Source of the DNA: DATMRS01 sp035566015
GTDB taxonomy: Bacteria; Pseudomonadota; Alphaproteobacteria; Sphingomonadales; Sphingomonadaceae
DNA: 64,000 bases
Assembly: GCA_035566015.1 (NCBI GenBank)
Contig: DATMRS010000020.1
Location: forward strand, 62,001 to 126,000
Reading direction: 5' to 3'
Made by a program: the position numbers and the translations under genes. The notes under the pieces were generated by a model. That model saw nothing but the letters and a program-made list of their open reading frames with translations, made no database searches and had not been told where the DNA came from. Shown piece after piece: positions 8,292-16,842 of the stretch. Position 1 is the first letter of the stretch; every line of letters starts with the position of its first letter.

Positions 8292-9332
8292 ATGAAGCAT
8301 CGCACCGTCACCGTCCTCGCGGGGCTTGCCACGATCCTGCTGGGCGCCGGCCCGGCCGTTAGCCAGATCACCGCGCCGGCGCGCCCAATCCCGCCGGGGA
8401 TCACCGTCGACTCGATCAAGGTCCATGGCGCGTCATTGGAAGGCAATCTGGAAGGCAACAGCGCCGACCGCAACGTGCTGGTGATCCTGCCGCCAAGCTA
8501 CGCCAGGGAGAAGGACCGGCGCTATCCCGTCGTCTATTTCCTCCACGGCTTCATGATCGACGCGCAGAATTTCTCCAATTATTTCCACGTCCCCGATGCC
8601 GCCGCCCACTCGGCCGCGAAGGGCGCGGAATTCATCCTCGTCCTGCCCGACACCGATACGAAGCAGGGCGGCAGCATGTATTCCAGCTCGCCCACCGTCG
8701 GCGATTTCGAGGCGTTCGTGGCGAAGGACCTCGTCGCCTATATCGACAGCCATTATCGCACGATCGCCAGGCGCGAGGGCCGCGGGCTCGCCGGCCATTC
8801 GATGGGCGGCTACGGCGTCTGGAAGATCGCGATGAAATATCCGAAGATGTGGTCGAGCATCTACGCGATGAGCGCCTGCTGCATCTCGCCGCGCACAGAG
8901 GCGGTGGATGCCGCGAAGAAGATCGCCAGCCTGACGCCGGAGGCCGCGGCCAAGGCCGATTTCGGCACGCGCGCCGCCGTCGCCTCGGCGGTCGCCTGGT
9001 CGCCCGCGCCCGACAAGCCGCCCTTCTACGCCGATTTCGCCTATAAGGACGGCGCGATCGATCCGCTGGTGATCGCCAAATGGGCGGCCAATTCGCCGCT
9101 GGCGATGGTGCCGCAATATGTGCCGGCGCTGAAGAGCATCGGCGCGATCGCGCTCGATGTCGGCGACAAGGATTCGCTGCTTGGCGACGACAGCGCGATC
9201 CACCATGAGCTTGATCGTTTCGGCATCAAGCATCAGTTCGCGGTCTATCCCGGCAACCATGTCAGCGCGATCGGCCAGCGCTTCGAAGAGAAGGTGCTGC
9301 CCTTTTTCGCGCAGCATCTCCAGATGAAATAG
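8292..9332 (+). CDS. Secreted alpha/beta-hydrolase, putative esterase (esterase D family)
   Basis: A 346-aa protein with a Sec signal peptide (about residues 1-25, ending near AVSQ), so probably periplasmic. The fold is that of the esterase D / tributyrin esterase group: YPVVYFLHG strand and oxyanion loop, the nucleophile elbow GHSMGG, a late Asp around VGDKDSL, and a C-terminal His in YPGNHVSAIG. Two adjacent Cys in SACCIS may form a disulfide. The ATG at 8292 has GGGGAGG upstream. It is a single gene between ubiB and coaBC. The natural substrate cannot be read from the sequence. Confidence 0.8.
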   Translation: MKHRTVTVLAGLATILLGAGPAVSQITAPARPIPPGITVDSIKVHGASLEGNLEGNSADRNVLVILPPSYAREKDRRYPVVYFLHGFMIDAQNFSNYFHVPDAAAHSAAKGAEFILVLPDTDTKQGGSMYSSSPTVGDFEAFVAKDLVAYIDSHYRTIARREGRGLAGHSMGGYGVWKIAMKYPKMWSSIYAMSACCISPRTEAVDAAKKIASLTPEAAAKADFGTRAAVASAVAWSPAPDKPPFYADFAYKDGAIDPLVIAKWAANSPLAMVPQYVPALKSIGAIALDVGDKDSLLGDDSAIHHELDRFGIKHQFAVYPGNHVSAIGQRFEEKVLPFFAQHLQMK

Positions 9333-9338
9333 CCCCGG

Positions 9339-9369
9339 CGAGAGGGCTGGCGTCGCGCCAGCCCTCTCG
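9339..9369 (+). terminator. Strong hairpin after the esterase gene
   Basis: A perfect 14-bp stem CGAGAGGGCTGGCG / CGCCAGCCCTCTCG with a 3-nt loop, 7 bp past the esterase stop and 22 bp before coaBC. No U-tract follows, so termination or mRNA 3'-end protection is inferred from stem strength and position only. Confidence 0.6.
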
Positions 9370-9390
9370 ACTCGCGCCGCATGCCACGCC

Positions 9391-10602
9391 ATGACGAGAG
9401 GCATGACGGCCAAGCGCATTCTCCTGATCGTCGGCGGCGGCATCGCGGCCTACAAGGCATGCGAACTCATCCGCCTGATCCGCAAGGCGGGCATGACGGT
9501 GCGCTGCGTGATGACGGGGGGCGCCGCCCAGTTCGTGACGCCGATGACGCTCGCCGCCTTGTCCGAGCAACCCGTCCACACCAGCCTCTGGGATCTCAAG
9601 GACGAGGCCGAGATGGGGCATATCCAGTTGAGCCGCGAGGCCGATCTGGTCGTCGTCTGCCCCGCCACCGCTGATCTGCTGGCGAAGATGGCGGCAGGCA
9701 TCGCCGACGATCTGGCGACCACCCTGCTGCTCGCCACCGACAAGCCGGTGCTTGCCGCCCCGGCGATGAATGTGCGCATGTGGCGGCACGCGGCAACGGT
9801 GCGCAACGTCGCGCAACTAAGGGTCGATGGCGTCACCGTGATGGAGCCCGACGAGGGGCCGATGGCGTGCGGCGAATATGGCCCCGGCCGCCTGCCGGAG
9901 CCGCCGGCGATCCTCGCCGCGATCGAGGCTGCGCTTACGCCCGCGCCCGCGCGCCGCCTGGCGGGCCGCCATATCCTCGTCACCGCCGGGCCGACGCAGG
10001 AGCCGATCGATCCGGTGCGCTATATCGCCAATCGCTCGTCGGGAAAGCAGGGCTTCGCGATCGCGGGCGCGCTGGCGGCGCTGGGCGCGCGGGTGACATT
10101 GGTCGCCGGCCCGGTAGCGCTCCCCACCCCGCCCGGCGTCGAACGGATAGACGTGATGACCGCGCTGGAAATGAACGCGGCGGTGAGGCGCGCGCTGCCC
10201 GCCGACGCCGCGATCCTCGTCGCCGCCGTTGCCGACTGGCGCGTCGAGCCCGCGGGCCACAAGATCAAGAAGCAAGCGGGCGCGCCGCCCGCGCCGCTGC
10301 GCTTCACCGAGAATCCCGATATTCTCGCCGGCCTCGCCACCGGCGGCGGGCGGCCGGCGCTGCTGATCGGCTTCGCGGCGGAAACCGAAAATGTGCTGGC
10401 CCATGCCGAGGCCAAGCGGACGCGCAAGGGCTGCGACTGGATCGTCGCCAACGATGTTTCGGGCGACGTGATGGGCGGCGATGCGAACAGCGTCCATCTC
10501 GTCACCGCCGCCGGCACCGAAAGCTGGGCGCGGATGGCCAAGGAAGAGGTGGCCCGCCGCCTCGCCGAACGGATTGCCGACAGGTTCGAAGGACAGCCAT
10601 GA
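9391..10602 (+). CDS. coaBC: Bifunctional phosphopantothenoylcysteine decarboxylase / phosphopantothenate-cysteine ligase
   Basis: Two-domain coenzyme A biosynthesis enzyme. The N-terminal CoaC flavoprotein domain (about 1-190) shows KRILLIVGGGIAAYKACEL, the active-site His in DEAEMGHIQLSREAD, and APAMNVRMW; the Cys of GPMACGEYGPGRLPE is the usual substrate-binding lid. The CoaB domain starts at about 195 with ILVTAGPTQEPIDPVRYIANRSSGKQG and contains AAVADWRVE and KIKK. 403 aa is normal. An alternative start at 9403 (MTAKRIL) is equally plausible. The stop overlaps the dut start by ATGA, opening a four-gene overlapped operon. Confidence 0.95.
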   Translation: MTRGMTAKRILLIVGGGIAAYKACELIRLIRKAGMTVRCVMTGGAAQFVTPMTLAALSEQPVHTSLWDLKDEAEMGHIQLSREADLVVVCPATADLLAKMAAGIADDLATTLLLATDKPVLAAPAMNVRMWRHAATVRNVAQLRVDGVTVMEPDEGPMACGEYGPGRLPEPPAILAAIEAALTPAPARRLAGRHILVTAGPTQEPIDPVRYIANRSSGKQGFAIAGALAALGARVTLVAGPVALPTPPGVERIDVMTALEMNAAVRRALPADAAILVAAVADWRVEPAGHKIKKQAGAPPAPLRFTENPDILAGLATGGGRPALLIGFAAETENVLAHAEAKRTRKGCDWIVANDVSGDVMGGDANSVHLVTAAGTESWARMAKEEVARRLAERIADRFEGQP

Positions 10603-11039
10603 CGATCACGATCGCGCTCAAGCGCCTGCCCCATGGCGAGGGCCTGCCGCCGCCCGCTTATGCGACCGCGCACGCCGCCGGCCTCGACGTCGTCGCCGCC
10701 GAGGACGTGCTGCTGCATCCGGGCGAGCGCCATGCCGTCGCCACCGGCTTCGCCATCGCGATTCCCGAAGGCTATGAGGTGCAGGTCCGTCCCCGCTCGG
10801 GGCTGGCGCTGAAGCATGGCGTCACCTGCCTCAACACGCCCGGCACGATCGATGCCGATTATCGCGGCGAGGTGAAGGTGATCCTCGCCAATCTGGGCAG
10901 CGAGGCGGTCGAGCTGCGGCGCGGCGAGCGGATCGCGCAGCTCGTGCCGGCGAAGGTGCAGCGCGCCGGCTTCGTCGAGGTCGAGACGCTCGACGAGACG
11001 GCGCGCGGCGCGGGGGGCTTCGGGTCAACCGGCCGATGA
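10599..11039 (+). CDS. dut: dUTP diphosphatase
   Basis: Hydrolyses dUTP to dUMP and pyrophosphate, keeping uracil out of DNA and feeding thymidylate synthesis. The 146-aa product has the five trimeric dUTPase motifs in order: AGLDVVAAED (1), RPRSGLALKHG (2), GTIDADYRGEVKV (3), RGERIAQLV (4) and the C-terminal RGAGGFGSTGR (5). The ATG at 10599 overlaps the coaBC stop as ATGA and the stop overlaps moeB the same way. The coaBC-dut pair is common in proteobacteria. Confidence 0.96.
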   Translation: MTITIALKRLPHGEGLPPPAYATAHAAGLDVVAAEDVLLHPGERHAVATGFAIAIPEGYEVQVRPRSGLALKHGVTCLNTPGTIDADYRGEVKVILANLGSEAVELRRGERIAQLVPAKVQRAGFVEVETLDETARGAGGFGSTGR

Positions 11040-11785
11040 CGCTCAGCGCCGCCCAGCTCGATCGCTACGCCCGCCACATCATCCTGCCCGAGGTTGGCGG
11101 CGCGGGGCAGATGCGGCTCTTGTCGGCGCGGGTGGCGATTATCGGCGCGGGCGGGATCGGGTCGCCGCTGATCGCCTATCTGGCGGCCGCGGGCGTCGGC
11201 CATCTGACGCTGATCGACGACGATCGGGTCGATCTGTCGAACCTTCAGCGACAGACTTTGTTCGCCACCGCCGATATCGGCCGCGCCAAGGCCGAGGCGG
11301 CCCGCGATCGCGTCGCCGCGCTCAATCCCGATATCGCCGTCACGCCCGTTTGCGAGCGGCTGACCGCCGACAATGCACAGGCGCTGCTTGCGGGCCATGA
11401 GGTGGTGGTGGACGGCTGTGACAATTTCGCCACCCGCCTCGCCGTCGCCGACGCCGCGCTTGCGCTCCGTATCCCGCTCGTCTCTGCCGCTTTGGGGCGG
11501 TTCGAGGGGCAGCTTGCCATCTATCGCGGCTGGGAAGCCGACAAGCCCTGCTATCGCTGCTTCGTCGGCGACGATCCCGATCGGCCCGAGGTGAGTTGCG
11601 CCGACCAGGGCGTGCTCGGCGCGCTCACCGGCGTCGTCGGCAGCCTCGCGGCGATGGAGGCGATGCGCCTCCTCACCGGCTTCGGCGAGGATATGGCGGG
11701 CAAGCTGCTGCTGATCGACGCGCTCGCCCTGCGCTTCCGCACATTGGCCTTGCCCAAGGATCCGGGATGCCGATGCGCGGCCTGA
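11036..11785 (+). CDS. moeB: HesA/MoeB/ThiF-family adenylyltransferase
   Basis: E1-like enzyme that adenylates the C-terminal Gly-Gly of a small sulfur carrier protein (MoaD or ThiS). The 249-aa product begins with the family signature LDRYARHIILPEVGGAGQ, followed by the nucleotide-binding IIGAGGIGSPL (about 36-46), the DDDRVDLSNLQRQ motif, and Zn-binding Cys pairs in CYRCF and the C-terminal CRCAA. No rhodanese domain is present. ATGA overlap with dut, and an overlap with the following DsrE-like gene, suggest coordinated translation. MoeB and ThiF cannot be separated by sequence alone. Confidence 0.88.
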   Translation: MTLSAAQLDRYARHIILPEVGGAGQMRLLSARVAIIGAGGIGSPLIAYLAAAGVGHLTLIDDDRVDLSNLQRQTLFATADIGRAKAEAARDRVAALNPDIAVTPVCERLTADNAQALLAGHEVVVDGCDNFATRLAVADAALALRIPLVSAALGRFEGQLAIYRGWEADKPCYRCFVGDDPDRPEVSCADQGVLGALTGVVGSLAAMEAMRLLTGFGEDMAGKLLLIDALALRFRTLALPKDPGCRCAA

Positions 11786-12135
11786 CGATCGTCATCGCCG
11801 ATGCCCAACCCGAACGCCTCCGCACCGCGCTGACGATGGCGGTGACGCAGGCCGCGCTGGGCGGCGAAGCGCGTCTTTTCTGCGAGGGCAAAAGCGTTGC
11901 GCTGCTGCGTGCCCCCATCACCGGCCCGGAGGATGCGGCCCACGCCAAGGCGGGCCTGCCCACGCTCGACGAACTCTATGCCGAGGCGCTGGAACAGGGC
12001 GTGCGGATCATCCTCTGCCAATCGGGTATGCAACTCCTCGGTGCCACGCCGGCCGATTATGATCCGCGCGCCGATTATGGCGGCATGGTGAGCCTGATGC
12101 AGTCGCTCGGCGACGACCGGCTGGTGGTGATTTAG
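11767..12135 (+). CDS. DsrE/DsrF-like sulfur-relay family protein
   Basis: A 122-aa protein (ATG at 11767; 120 aa if it starts at 11773) that overlaps the end of the moeB-like gene by 19 bp. The fold resembles DsrE/PeroxDsrE proteins: an initial strand LTIVIADAQ, a helix ALTMAVTQAALGG, strand ARLFCEG, and a central RIILCQSGMQLLG segment with the Cys that corresponds to the usual sulfur-accepting position. DsrE-type proteins pass persulfide sulfur between partners. Its overlap with an E1-like sulfur-carrier enzyme supports a shared role, but that is inference. Confidence 0.65.
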   Translation: MPMRGLTIVIADAQPERLRTALTMAVTQAALGGEARLFCEGKSVALLRAPITGPEDAAHAKAGLPTLDELYAEALEQGVRIILCQSGMQLLGATPADYDPRADYGGMVSLMQSLGDDRLVVI

Positions 12136-12371
12136 CGCTTCCCACACCCGTCACCCCGGCGAGGACTCGGCTCACTTTTGCCTTTCGAACGCCTCAATGG
12201 ATTCCGGCGGCCACCGGAATGACGAGAAGGAAAAACTGCACCCAAACCCTCATCGTCATTCGCGCGGGCGGGAATCCATAGACACCGGCCCCAACTATAA
12301 AGGCGATGCGCGGCGCTTATAACTTCCCGCCTGCGCGGGAATGACCAAAAGCGTTGGCGTAAAGCGGAACT
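12136..12371. repeat. REP-like intergenic palindromic repeats
   Basis: A 236-bp gap with no coding potential, holding several degenerate copies of a GTCATTCCCGC...GCGGGAATCCA-type element in both orientations: ATTCCGG-N6-CCGGAAT (12201-12220) flanked by TGG and GACG, GTCATTCGCGCGGGCGGGAA (about 12255-12274), and TTCCCGC-CTGC-GCGGGAA plus TGACC (12324-12345). This matches the look of REP/short interspersed palindromes common in GC-rich proteobacteria between convergent genes. No transposase is adjacent. Confidence 0.6.
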
Positions 12372-14021
12372 TCAAATCGCTGCCGACCCAACCTCCGCGC
12401 GGGGAAGTGTGCGGCCGCGGATCAGGTCGGCGGCGCGTTCGCCGATCATCATCGTCGGCGCGTTGGTGTTGCCGCCCGGCACCGTCGGCATCACCGACGC
12501 GTCGACGACGCGCAGGCCCTCGGCGCCGATCACCTTGAGGTCGGGCGTGACCACCGACTGCGCGCCCATGCCCATCGCGCAGGTCCCCACCGGGTGCATC
12601 GCGACATAGCAGGTCTCGCGGATGAAGGCATCCAGCTCGGCGTCGCTGTCGATATCCACCCCCGGCATCCGCTCGGTCGTCACCAGCGACGCTTGCGGCT
12701 CGGTGCCGTAGATTTTGCGTGCGGCGCGGATGCCGGCGCGCAGCGTGGCGAGATCCTCCTCCTCGGTCATCAGGTTGAGGCAGACCGCCGGCAGATCGCG
12801 CGGATCGGCGGATTTCAGCTTCACCCAGCCCCGACTGTACGGATGCAGGCTGACCAGTCCCGCCCAGAAGACATGGCTCTGAATCTCGGTAAGGCCCGGG
12901 AACCAGGGCTTGGCGTCGAAACGGATCGGGTTCGCCATGAACTGGATATCGGGCCGGTCGAGATGCGGTCGCGTGCGGATCACGATGTTGCAGCTATTGA
13001 GCTGTGTCGCGAGCGCCCCGCCGCCGATCGTCGCCCATCGCAGGGCCGACAGCGCCAGCCGATCGAAGCGGAGCTGGCGCAGGAAGGTGTTGGGCCGCGC
13101 GGCATCCCATTCCATCGAGACATTGGCATGTTCGGACAGATTGGCGCCGACGCCGGGGCTATCGGCAATGACCGCGATACCTTGCGCGCGCAGATGCTCC
13201 GCCGGCCCGATGCCGGACAGCATCAGCAGGTGCGGCGAATTATAGGTGCCGCCCGACAGGACCACCTCGCGCCGCGCGCGCACCGTCTGCTTGATATCGC
13301 CGAGGATATACTCCACGCCGACCGCACGGCCCTCTTCGAAGCGCACCCGCTCGGTCAGCGCGCCCGTCCGCACCGTCAGGTTGGGCCGCGCCATCGCCGG
13401 CTTGAGATAGGCGGTGGCGGCGCTGACGCGGCGGCCGCGCCGGTCGATCGTCTGCTCGCCGCGCGCGAAGCCTTCCGGGTTCTCCGCCGAGAGATCGTCG
13501 CTCGTCGGAAAGCCCGCTTTGGGGGCCGCTTCCATCAGCGGCTCGTGCAGCAGCAGCGGCGAATCGATCGGATTGACCGCGACCGGCCCCGAATCGCCAT
13601 GATAGGCGTTCGCGCCGCGCCAGCTCGTCTCCATCTTGCGGAAATAGGGCAGCACGTCGGCATAGCTCCAGCCGTCCGCCCCCATCTGCCGCCATTGATC
13701 GTAATCGCGCGGATGGCCCCGCATGTAGAACATGCCGTTGATCGAGGAGGAGCCGCCGACGACGCGCCCGCGCGGCAGGGGCAGTTGTCGCCCGCCAAGG
13801 CCCGGCTCGGGTTCGGTGACGATGCCCCAGTTGAAGCGCGGGTTCACGATCGCGTTCAGGAAGCCCAGCGGAATCTTGAGATAGGGGTGCCGCGCCGGCT
13901 CGCCCGCCTCCAGCAGCAGGACCGACGTGCCCGGGTCTTCGGACAGGCGCGCGGCGACGACGCATCCCGCCGATCCCGCGCCGACGACGATATAGTCGAA
14001 CTCCTCCACGCAATCCTCCAC
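12372..14021 (-). CDS. GMC-family FAD-dependent oxidoreductase (choline/alcohol dehydrogenase-like)
   Basis: Flavoenzyme of the glucose-methanol-choline family that oxidises an alcohol to an aldehyde. The 549-aa product has the Rossmann FAD motif VVGAGSAGCVVAARLSE (about 12-28), LLLEAGE, the GMC signature 1 region around RGRVVGGSSSINGMFYMRG, signature 2 GTYNSPHLLMLSGIGPAEHL, and the C-terminal catalytic His regions MHPVGTCAMG and VPGGNTNAPTMMIGERAADLI. The GMC core is complete. The likely start is the ATG at 14021; an in-frame GTG four codons later is possible. It diverges from the LigE-type GST with a TetR-like operator 27 bp upstream. Substrate unknown. Confidence 0.9.
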   Translation of the reverse strand: MEDCVEEFDYIVVGAGSAGCVVAARLSEDPGTSVLLLEAGEPARHPYLKIPLGFLNAIVNPRFNWGIVTEPEPGLGGRQLPLPRGRVVGGSSSINGMFYMRGHPRDYDQWRQMGADGWSYADVLPYFRKMETSWRGANAYHGDSGPVAVNPIDSPLLLHEPLMEAAPKAGFPTSDDLSAENPEGFARGEQTIDRRGRRVSAATAYLKPAMARPNLTVRTGALTERVRFEEGRAVGVEYILGDIKQTVRARREVVLSGGTYNSPHLLMLSGIGPAEHLRAQGIAVIADSPGVGANLSEHANVSMEWDAARPNTFLRQLRFDRLALSALRWATIGGGALATQLNSCNIVIRTRPHLDRPDIQFMANPIRFDAKPWFPGLTEIQSHVFWAGLVSLHPYSRGWVKLKSADPRDLPAVCLNLMTEEEDLATLRAGIRAARKIYGTEPQASLVTTERMPGVDIDSDAELDAFIRETCYVAMHPVGTCAMGMGAQSVVTPDLKVIGAEGLRVVDASVMPTVPGGNTNAPTMMIGERAADLIRGRTLPRAEVGSAAI

Positions 14022-14047
14022 CGGCCCCTCGGCGCCACACGCCCTTT

Positions 14048-14063
14048 AGTAACGGTCGTTACT
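14048..14063. promoter_or_regulatory. TetR-type operator upstream of the GMC oxidoreductase
   Basis: Perfect 16-bp palindrome AGTAACG-GT-CGTTACT, 27 bp upstream of the oxidoreductase start and 134 bp upstream of the divergent GST gene. The pattern of two 7-bp arms around a 2-bp centre is typical of TetR-family dimers. No dedicated tetR gene is adjacent. Confidence 0.6.
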
Positions 14064-14197
14064 GTCTGTCCGGCCGTCCCGCAATAGTTGCCGCCCGCAA
14101 CGCGCTTTTAGAGCATAAAGCGGACCCGATTAGCACGGCATGCGCCCACGCCCGGCCCTATCCGACGCACGGACTCAGGATTGGCCGGGAGAATGAG

Positions 14198-15034
14198 ATG
14201 GCGAAAGACAACAAGATCACCCTATATGATCTGCAACTCTCGACGGGTGCGACGATCAGCCCGTTCGTCTGGGCGACGAAATATGCCGTCGCGCACAAGG
14301 GTTTCGAACTCGACATCGTCCCCGGCGGCTTCACCGGCATCATGGAGCGCACCGACGGCAAAACCGAACGGCTGCCTGCGATCGTCGACGATGGCCATTG
14401 GGTGCTCGATAGCTGGTTGATCGCCGAATATCTCGACGAGAAATATCCCGATCGCCCGACGCTGATCGGCGATCCCGGCGTCAAGATACTGACGCAGATG
14501 ATGGAAAGCTGGCTGTGGAAACAGGCGATCAGCCCGTGGATGACCTGCTTCCTCAAAAGCTATCGCGACCTGTCGCTGCCGCAGGACCACGCCTATGTCA
14601 CCGAATCGCGCGAGCGGATGTTCGGGCGCAAGCTGGAGGACATCGTCGTCGGCCGCGAGGACCGGCTGCCGCTGGTGCCGCCCAACCTCGAAATCCTGCG
14701 TCAGGCGCTCCACCAGAACCCGTGGCTGGGCGGCGCCACGCCCAATTATGCGGACTTCCGCGCGCTCGCGGTCTTCCTCTTCTGCGCGTCGGTCGCCGAT
14801 ACGCCGCCGCTGACCGAGGACGATCCGCTGCGCGACTGGATCGATCGCGGCTTCGATCTCTATGGCGGCCTCGGCCGGCATCCGGGCATGCACTCGCTGT
14901 TCGGCCTCAAGCTGCGCGAGGGCGACCCCGAGCCGTTTGTCAAGGCGCCGCCCGCCGGCGGCCTCGCCACCCGTAACACCGGCCCCGCCTCGACGCAGGC
15001 CGAAACCGCGCGCCTCAAGGGGAAAGCGGGCTAA
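14198..15034 (+). CDS. LigE/LigP-type beta-etherase-like glutathione S-transferase
   Basis: A 278-aa GST. Its N-terminal thioredoxin-fold part (1-80) runs ITLYDLQL...GATISPFVWATKYA...HKGFELDIVPGGFTGI, then WVLDSWLIAEYLDEKYPDRP. From memory of the family, this closely tracks LigE of Sphingobium SYK-6 (about 280 aa), which cleaves beta-aryl ether bonds of lignin dimers by glutathione attack. The C-terminal helical domain includes REDRLPLVPP, TPPLTEDDPLRDW and FGLKLREGDPEPFV, also shared with LigE/LigP. The S in TISPFVW is the probable glutathione-activating serine. It diverges from a GMC oxidoreductase and faces a convergent SDR. Substrate not proven; a general stereospecific GST remains possible. 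Confidence 0.8.
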   Translation: MAKDNKITLYDLQLSTGATISPFVWATKYAVAHKGFELDIVPGGFTGIMERTDGKTERLPAIVDDGHWVLDSWLIAEYLDEKYPDRPTLIGDPGVKILTQMMESWLWKQAISPWMTCFLKSYRDLSLPQDHAYVTESRERMFGRKLEDIVVGREDRLPLVPPNLEILRQALHQNPWLGGATPNYADFRALAVFLFCASVADTPPLTEDDPLRDWIDRGFDLYGGLGRHPGMHSLFGLKLREGDPEPFVKAPPAGGLATRNTGPASTQAETARLKGKAG

Positions 15035-15063
15035 GGTCTGCTTCCTCTCTCCCGGTCAGAAAA

Positions 15064-15897
15064 TCACGGCCAGGGCGGTGTCGCCGCCATGATGCCGTCG
15101 AACCGCGCCTGCATCTGAGCGCGGAACTGGCCGTGTGTGATGATATAGGGCTGGTCTTCCTCGATCGCGGTGGCGACCATCCGGCCCACCTCCTCGGGTT
15201 CCATCCAGTCCTCGCCGGGGACGCGTTCGGACAACGCCTGTTCGGACGCGGCGAAGCCGCTCTCCGCGCGCAAATGCGCGGGGCGGTTGCGATTGGCCTC
15301 GTGGATGTTCGATTTCACGAAGCCGGGGCAGAGCACGCTGACGCCGATACCGTCTGGCGCGAGATCGAGCCGCAGCGATTCGGACAACGCGATGACCGCC
15401 GCCTTGCTGGTCGTGTAGATGCCGTACTGGCTGGGCATGACGATCGTCGCGGCAAGCGAGGCGGTGTTGACGATATGGCCGCCCTTGCCGCGCGCCAGCA
15501 TGCGCGGCACGAAGGTCTGGATGCCGTTGACGACGCCGCCGATATTGACGCCCAGGCCGAAATCCCAATCGGCATAACGCGCCGCGCGCAGCGGCCCTTC
15601 GACGCCGACGCCGGCATTGTTGACGAGGATGTCGATCCCGCCATGCGCCGTGTCGACGCGCTTTGCCGCGGCCTCGAAGCCGTCCCGATCGGTAACGTCG
15701 AGCAGCAGCGGCTCGATCCGGTCGCCATGCCGCTCGGCCGCGAAGACCGCGACGGCATGATCGAGATGATCCCGCCGCAGATCGGCCAGGATCACCCGCG
15801 CGCCGCGCGCGACGAATATTTTCGCGATGCCGAGCCCGATGCCGCTCGCGCCGCCGGTCACGAATGCGACGGCATCGTTGAAATCCTTGATCGCCAT
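15064..15897 (-). CDS. Short-chain dehydrogenase/reductase (LigD/LigL-like group)
   Basis: NAD(P)-dependent SDR of 277 aa. Cofactor motif TGGASGIGLG (about 15-24), acidic LADLRRD following beta-2, NNAG near 95, and the catalytic Ser (NTASLAA) with YTTSK (Tyr-x3-Lys) are all present. Long C-terminal substrate-binding insertion (FVKSNIHEANRNRPAHL) resembles the C-alpha-dehydrogenases LigD/LigL/LigN of lignin-dimer catabolism. ATG at 15897 is preceded by GAGGAG at good spacing; a GTG at 15903 is less likely. It is convergent with the LigE-like GST, 29 bp apart. The lignin link is inferred from sequence group and context. Confidence 0.82.
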   Translation of the reverse strand: MAIKDFNDAVAFVTGGASGIGLGIAKIFVARGARVILADLRRDHLDHAVAVFAAERHGDRIEPLLLDVTDRDGFEAAAKRVDTAHGGIDILVNNAGVGVEGPLRAARYADWDFGLGVNIGGVVNGIQTFVPRMLARGKGGHIVNTASLAATIVMPSQYGIYTTSKAAVIALSESLRLDLAPDGIGVSVLCPGFVKSNIHEANRNRPAHLRAESGFAASEQALSERVPGEDWMEPEEVGRMVATAIEEDQPYIITHGQFRAQMQARFDGIMAATPPWP

Positions 15898-15967
15898 ATC
15901 CACTCCTCAGCCCGAAAGTTGGGCATATCCTAATCCTCGCAGGGAGCCCTGTCGTGCACAGGGGCGA

Positions 15968-16711
15968 TCATTTTGCCCCCTCTGGCGTGAAATCGATCCG
16001 GATGCGCACCCAAGCGCCGACGAGCGTTCGCCCGCCGATCCGGGGCGGGCGGACGCGAAATTGCCACGCCGCCTGCCGCACCGCGCGGGCGAGCCCCGAA
16101 CCGGGCGGCGAGTCGGCCAGTTCCTGACAATTTTCGACGCGGAAATCCGCGACCGTCTGGCAGGCGATCATCCCCCAGCCGGTTCGCGGCGCGCCGGAGG
16201 GCAGATAGTAGGCCAGCTCGGCATGGGTGGGCTTGCGATACCAGTCGGCATCGTAAAGCTGTTCGCCATTCGGCCCCTGCCCCCCGGCCGCCGGCGCGCC
16301 GCCGGCCTCCGCATCGGCCTCGCCCTGATCCTTGCCGCGCGACGGCATCCTGGCGATGTCGGAGGCGAGGAACACATCGCGGCTGACGATCATCATCTGC
16401 AGCGGCGCATCGGACGGGACAGGCGGCGGCTTCTTCGCGGCCGGCGCCGAGGCGCGCGCGGCGTCGCTGCTCGCCCGCCGGGGCTTTGACGAGGCGCGCG
16501 ATTTTGCCGGCTCCGCCTGGCTGTTCGTCTGAAGCTGGAAGACGACCGGCCCGGCCTCGCGCGCGGGCGGGCGCGGCGTCATCGGCGTGATCTTCAGCAA
16601 AAGGAGAAGGATCAGCAGATTGGCGCCGAACGCCAGCGTGAGCGCGGTGGCGCGACGCCACAACGGCGCCCGATGCGCATACGCCGATTGCTGATAGAGC
16701 GTCGAACGCAT
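15968..16711 (-). CDS. TonB-like protein with one membrane anchor and a TonB-type C-terminal domain
   Basis: A 247-aa protein with a short cytoplasmic N-terminus, one membrane segment (about 22-42), a Pro/Ala/Lys-rich linker (about 45-115) and a C-terminal domain containing GWGMIACQTVADFRVENC and AAWQFRVRPPRIGGRTLVGAWVRIRIDF. That end has the strand pattern and the W-x-F-x-P-x4-G layout of TonB C-terminal domains, which contact outer-membrane receptors. No ExbB/ExbD gene is next to it. The nearby large TonB-dependent receptor is a plausible partner, but this is inference. Two Cys in the C-terminal domain are unusual and could form a disulfide. Confidence 0.65.
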   Translation of the reverse strand: MRSTLYQQSAYAHRAPLWRRATALTLAFGANLLILLLLLKITPMTPRPPAREAGPVVFQLQTNSQAEPAKSRASSKPRRASSDAARASAPAAKKPPPVPSDAPLQMMIVSRDVFLASDIARMPSRGKDQGEADAEAGGAPAAGGQGPNGEQLYDADWYRKPTHAELAYYLPSGAPRTGWGMIACQTVADFRVENCQELADSPPGSGLARAVRQAAWQFRVRPPRIGGRTLVGAWVRIRIDFTPEGAK

Positions 16712-16842
16712 CGACCGTTCGACTACAGGAGGCGCGCGGCCATCGCAATCGGTTCAAGGACGAGCCGCCTCTTTCGACGGAGAGCTTTGCCCCACGGCGC
16801 GTTCATCGGATAGAATCCCGTCCAAATCCTTCGGAGCACAGA

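Noticed and set aside
12136..12371. Remnant of an insertion sequence
   Set aside because: Only short palindromic repeats are present; no transposase fragment, no target duplication.
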